A stretch of 8,463 bases of DNA, taken from positions 1-8,463 of the forward strand of contig CAKZMS010000555.1 of the NCBI GenBank assembly GCA_937128785.1. Direction: 5' to 3'. Positions 6,274-8,463 of this stretch are shown here, in pieces. The notes beneath the pieces are model-generated. The model worked only from the letters and a program-made list of their open reading frames with translations. It did not search any database and was not told the origin of the DNA. A program made the position numbers and the translations under genes. The DNA comes from an uncultured Opitutaceae bacterium. GTDB taxonomy: Bacteria; Verrucomicrobiota; Verrucomicrobiia; Opitutales; Opitutaceae. Within the stretch, counting starts at the first letter, position 1; each line of letters opens with the position of its first letter.

Positions 6274-7272
6274 TTAGAGGACTTCGGCGCCTTGGATGTT
6301 CACGTAGAGGGAGTAGAGGGACTTGCTGGCGGTCATGAAGAGGCGGTTTCGTTTTACGCCGCCGAAGCAGAGGTTGGAACAGGTTTCGGGTAGGTGGATC
6401 TGACCGATCCAGTCGCCGTTCGCAGCGAGCACGCGCACGCCATCGACGCCTTCGCCGGCCCAGCCCGCGGTCGCCCAGACGTTACCGGCGGTATCGCAGC
6501 GCACGCCGTCGCCGCCGCCGGCTTCGAATTGGTGGAAGCGTTGGCGGTTCGCCAGGGTGGTGCCTCCTCGCACGTCGAAAACTTCGATGGATTTTGGGGT
6601 GCCGGTGTCCACGACGTAGAGTTTCTTGAAATCAGGCGAGAAGCACAGGCCGTTGGGTTTCACCATGCTGGCATCGACCCGGGTCAGTTCCCCGCTGGCG
6701 GGATCAAGACGGTAGATGCTCTCGGGCTGTTCAAACTCGGCCGGGAAGCCTTCGTAGAATCCCATGATGCCGTAGCCGGGATCGGTGAACCAGAGTGCAC
6801 CGTCCGGGTGGACCACGATGTCGTTCACGGCATTGAAGGGTTTTCCTTCGAAGGAGTCAGCCAGCATCGTGATGGTGCCGTCGTATTCGGTGCGCGTGAC
6901 TCTGCGGCTTTCGCAACTGATAAGCCGTCCCTGACGATCGCGGCAATGCCCGTTGGTATTGTTGGAGGGTTGGCGGAATACGCTCACGGAGCCGTCCTCC
7001 TCAGACCAACGGAGCATCTGGTTATTGGGGATATCGCTCCAGATCAGATATCGTCCGTCGCCGAACCAGACCGGCCCCTCTGCCCATCGCATCCCGGTGT
7101 GCAGCCGTTCGATGGCGGCGTTGCCGACGCGGATACCGCCGAAACGCGGATCCAGCACTTCGACGCGGGGATCCGGATAGCGGTAGAGTTTTTCGGCGGG
7201 GTGGCCGCGGCCGAGTAGGGGCCAGGTGGCAACACCGGCGGCCAGACCAGAGATAAATTGGCGACGCTGCAT
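6274..7272 (-). CDS. Exported SMP-30/gluconolactonase/LRE-like lactonase
   Basis: 332 residues. The N-terminus RRQFISGLAAGVATWPLLG (3-21) is a twin-arginine or Sec-type leader, so the product is probably periplasmic. The body is a six-bladed propeller of the SMP-30 family. Metal ligands can be placed at Glu65 (WAEGPVW), Asn150 (NAVNDIVV), Asn207 (KPNGLCFS) and Asp255 (GGGDGVRCD), so the metal site looks complete. It would hydrolyse a sugar lactone to the aldonic acid using a divalent metal. The exported form fits a periplasmic sugar-oxidising partner such as the Tat-type Gfo/Idh enzyme at 1060-2181; that link is inference. The start is supported by GAAGG 10 nt upstream. It lies downstream of the SSS transporter on the same strand, but an intrinsic terminator stands between them. 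The stop codon is 2 bp from the miniature element. Confidence 0.87.
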   Translation of the reverse strand: MQRRQFISGLAAGVATWPLLGRGHPAEKLYRYPDPRVEVLDPRFGGIRVGNAAIERLHTGMRWAEGPVWFGDGRYLIWSDIPNNQMLRWSEEDGSVSVFRQPSNNTNGHCRDRQGRLISCESRRVTRTEYDGTITMLADSFEGKPFNAVNDIVVHPDGALWFTDPGYGIMGFYEGFPAEFEQPESIYRLDPASGELTRVDASMVKPNGLCFSPDFKKLYVVDTGTPKSIEVFDVRGGTTLANRQRFHQFEAGGGDGVRCDTAGNVWATAGWAGEGVDGVRVLAANGDWIGQIHLPETCSNLCFGGVKRNRLFMTASKSLYSLYVNIQGAEVL

Positions 7273-7282
7273 GATGGGTTGG

Positions 7283-7287
7283 CCTTC
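7283..7287 (-). promoter_or_regulatory. Shine-Dalgarno site of the SMP-30 gene
   Basis: GAAGG on the - strand, 10 nt before the ATG (complement of 7270-7272). It supports the chosen start, which also begins exactly at the twin-arginine leader. Confidence 0.5.
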
Positions 7288-7317
7288 GCCCGACAGGCTA
7301 AGGCGAGTTGGGGGTTC

Positions 7318-7352
7318 AAAAGAAAACGGGGAAGCGATTCACGCCTCCCCGT
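7318..7352 (-). terminator. Intrinsic terminator after the SSS symporter gene
   Basis: On the - strand ACGGGGAGGCG (complement of 7342-7352) pairs with CGCTTCCCCGT (complement of 7326-7336). This is an 11-bp stem with one G-U pair and a 5-nt loop, followed by TTTCTTTT (complement of 7318-7325). It lies 32 bp after the symporter stop and should end most transcription before the lactonase gene. Confidence 0.9.
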
Positions 7353-7384
7353 GGGAAAATTTCAAAGCTGGATTGTGTATCCGT

Positions 7385-8463
7385 TTACCAGAACACCGCG
7401 TAAAGAATCAGCGTGCCCAAGATGACACCGATGCCGCCCCACTTGGCCGACTTGGAGGGAGTCGCATCGAAGTTGGCGATCTCCGGCATTTTGACCGGCT
7501 CCTTCAGGGGGTGAATCGCCGTAGCGGCGGCGCCGACCAGAATGATTAGAACGAAACACAATCCGAGGCGGTCGAGGAATGCCATTTCGCTGGAAAACCA
7601 CAGGCCGTTATTCGCCAGCAGGGGTCCGCCGATCCACTTGAAGAATCCGTAGAGCACCACGTTGGCCACAATCGCGACCCAGCCAAAATAGCGGGGTGCT
7701 TTCGGCACCAGAAATCCGAAGAGGAAGGCTGCCAGAATACCCGCACTGATGAATCCTTGAAATTCCTGAATGAACGTGAAGATGCCGCTGAACGCCGGAC
7801 TACCGAGGGTCGGCGCAATGATCGAGGCGATGAGCACGAACGCCACCACGAAGGCCCGGCCGGCACTCACCAGTTGGGGGTTGGTCGCATCCTTCTTAAG
7901 CTTCGCGTAGACGTCCATCGTCGCGATGGTCGACGCCGAATTAAGCATCGAGGCGAGCGAACTGATCACCGCCCCGGTGATGGCGGCGAAGACGAACCAA
8001 CGGATTCCCGGGAAGAGCAGGTTGCGCAACAGTGTGCCAAACGCGGCATCGTAGTCATAGCCGATGGCCAGCGTGGCGACGGGGGTGCCACTGGCTCGAG
8101 CCGCCGCCACCAAGTCGTCGTTGGAGGCCGCTAAAGAACTTACATCCATCTCGAACGGATCGGCATCTTCGCCGACCAACGAGAGGTTGTGTTGGAACAT
8201 CTGCGACGCGACCTCGGGGTTCACATCGGCGAATTCCGGGCTGAACGGGAACACCTTCTGCGGCGCGGTCGCGAGTTCGGCGATGACCGGCTCGTTGCCT
8301 TTGGCGGCGGAGTCCCGCAAGTCGCCGCTGAACAGGTTGAACGCAAGGATTCCGGGAATCACCACGACGAAGGGGATGATCAGCTTCAGGAACGCCGCGA
8401 AGACCACGCCCGATTGACCTTCGGCCAGCGACTTCGATCCAAGGGTCCGCTGCACGATGTATT
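7385..8463 (-). CDS. SSS-family sodium:solute (sugar) symporter, C-terminal part
   Basis: The gene enters from the right edge, so its N-terminal half is missing; 359 residues are visible. The frame reads YIVQRTLGSKSLAEGQSG from the edge, typical of SGLT-like SSS transporters. Residues below are numbered from the GTG at 8453-8455, which is an internal Val codon, not the start. Hydrophobic segments are at about 19-40, 152-172, 203-217, 232-250, 258-275, 297-313 and 341-356. The family signature is FAAITGAVISSLASMLNSAS (156-175) followed by TIATMDVY. It would import a sugar or related solute with Na+ across the inner membrane. An unusually long hydrophilic stretch (about 44-135) separates the first two visible membrane segments. 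A terminator follows. The substrate cannot be decided from this fragment. Confidence 0.88.
   Translation of the reverse strand, partial: YIVQRTLGSKSLAEGQSGVVFAAFLKLIIPFVVVIPGILAFNLFSGDLRDSAAKGNEPVIAELATAPQKVFPFSPEFADVNPEVASQMFQHNLSLVGEDADPFEMDVSSLAASNDDLVAAARASGTPVATLAIGYDYDAAFGTLLRNLLFPGIRWFVFAAITGAVISSLASMLNSASTIATMDVYAKLKKDATNPQLVSAGRAFVVAFVLIASIIAPTLGSPAFSGIFTFIQEFQGFISAGILAAFLFGFLVPKAPRYFGWVAIVANVVLYGFFKWIGGPLLANNGLWFSSEMAFLDRLGLCFVLIILVGAAATAIHPLKEPVKMPEIANFDATPSKSAKWGGIGVILGTLILYAVFW

Noticed and set aside
6394..7218. Long open frame (274 codons) on the + strand across the SMP-30 gene
   Set aside because: Shadow of the lactonase; composition is artificial and no motif is seen.
1..8463. 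CRISPR array, tRNA/rRNA genes, or a defence/phage system
   Set aside because: No regularly spaced repeats, cloverleaf or rRNA-like segment, or defence-type proteins were found on either strand.

Overview
The window looks like a chromosomal segment of a Gram-negative, carbohydrate-degrading bacterium, most likely a marine Verrucomicrobiota (Opitutales-like). This is an inference from the gene repertoire: an exported Gfo/Idh/MocA oxidoreductase, a formylglycine sulfatase of the 'GKWQL' type, an exported SMP-30 lactonase, an SSS-type Na+ symporter and a small stand-alone TonB_C protein. The moderately high G+C coding DNA and sparse Shine-Dalgarno sequences fit. No rRNA, tRNA or marker gene is present to prove the taxonomy.

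Left part, + strand (1-3514): the 3' end of a zinc-type alcohol/polyol dehydrogenase, an SDR oxidoreductase overlapping it by ATGA, a Tat-signal Gfo/Idh/MocA oxidoreductase, and a secreted sulfatase 7 bp further on. They look like one sugar-catabolism operon, except for a 101-bp gap before the Gfo/Idh gene. Three enzymes carry an altered motif residue: Arg for the catalytic Lys of the SDR, Asn for the usual Asp in the Gfo/Idh active-site motif, and Gln for the His of the sulfatase GKWH motif.

Middle (3515-5712): a 326-bp spacer with an AT-rich promoter-like stretch, a small secreted TonB_C-domain protein with a clear intrinsic terminator, an alpha/beta hydrolase, and a convergent DJ-1/PfpI protein. 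The convergent gap holds a REP-like palindrome.

Right part, - strand (5713-8463): a decayed, unrecognised gene remnant with an in-frame amber codon, a 113-bp AT-rich miniature element with 24-bp imperfect inverted ends, an SMP-30/gluconolactonase with a twin-arginine leader, a strong terminator, and the C-terminal part of an SSS sodium:solute symporter that runs off the window edge.

Working model (inference): the sulfatase desulfates glycan sugars in the periplasm. The Tat-exported Gfo/Idh enzyme may oxidise a sugar to a lactone, as Zymomonas glucose-fructose oxidoreductase does, and the exported SMP-30 protein could hydrolyse that lactone. The SSS symporter could import the product with Na+, and the MDR and SDR dehydrogenases would act in the cytoplasm. 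The most sequence-supported novelties are the miniature inverted-repeat element at 6159-6271, the gene remnant beside it, and the altered active-site motifs.
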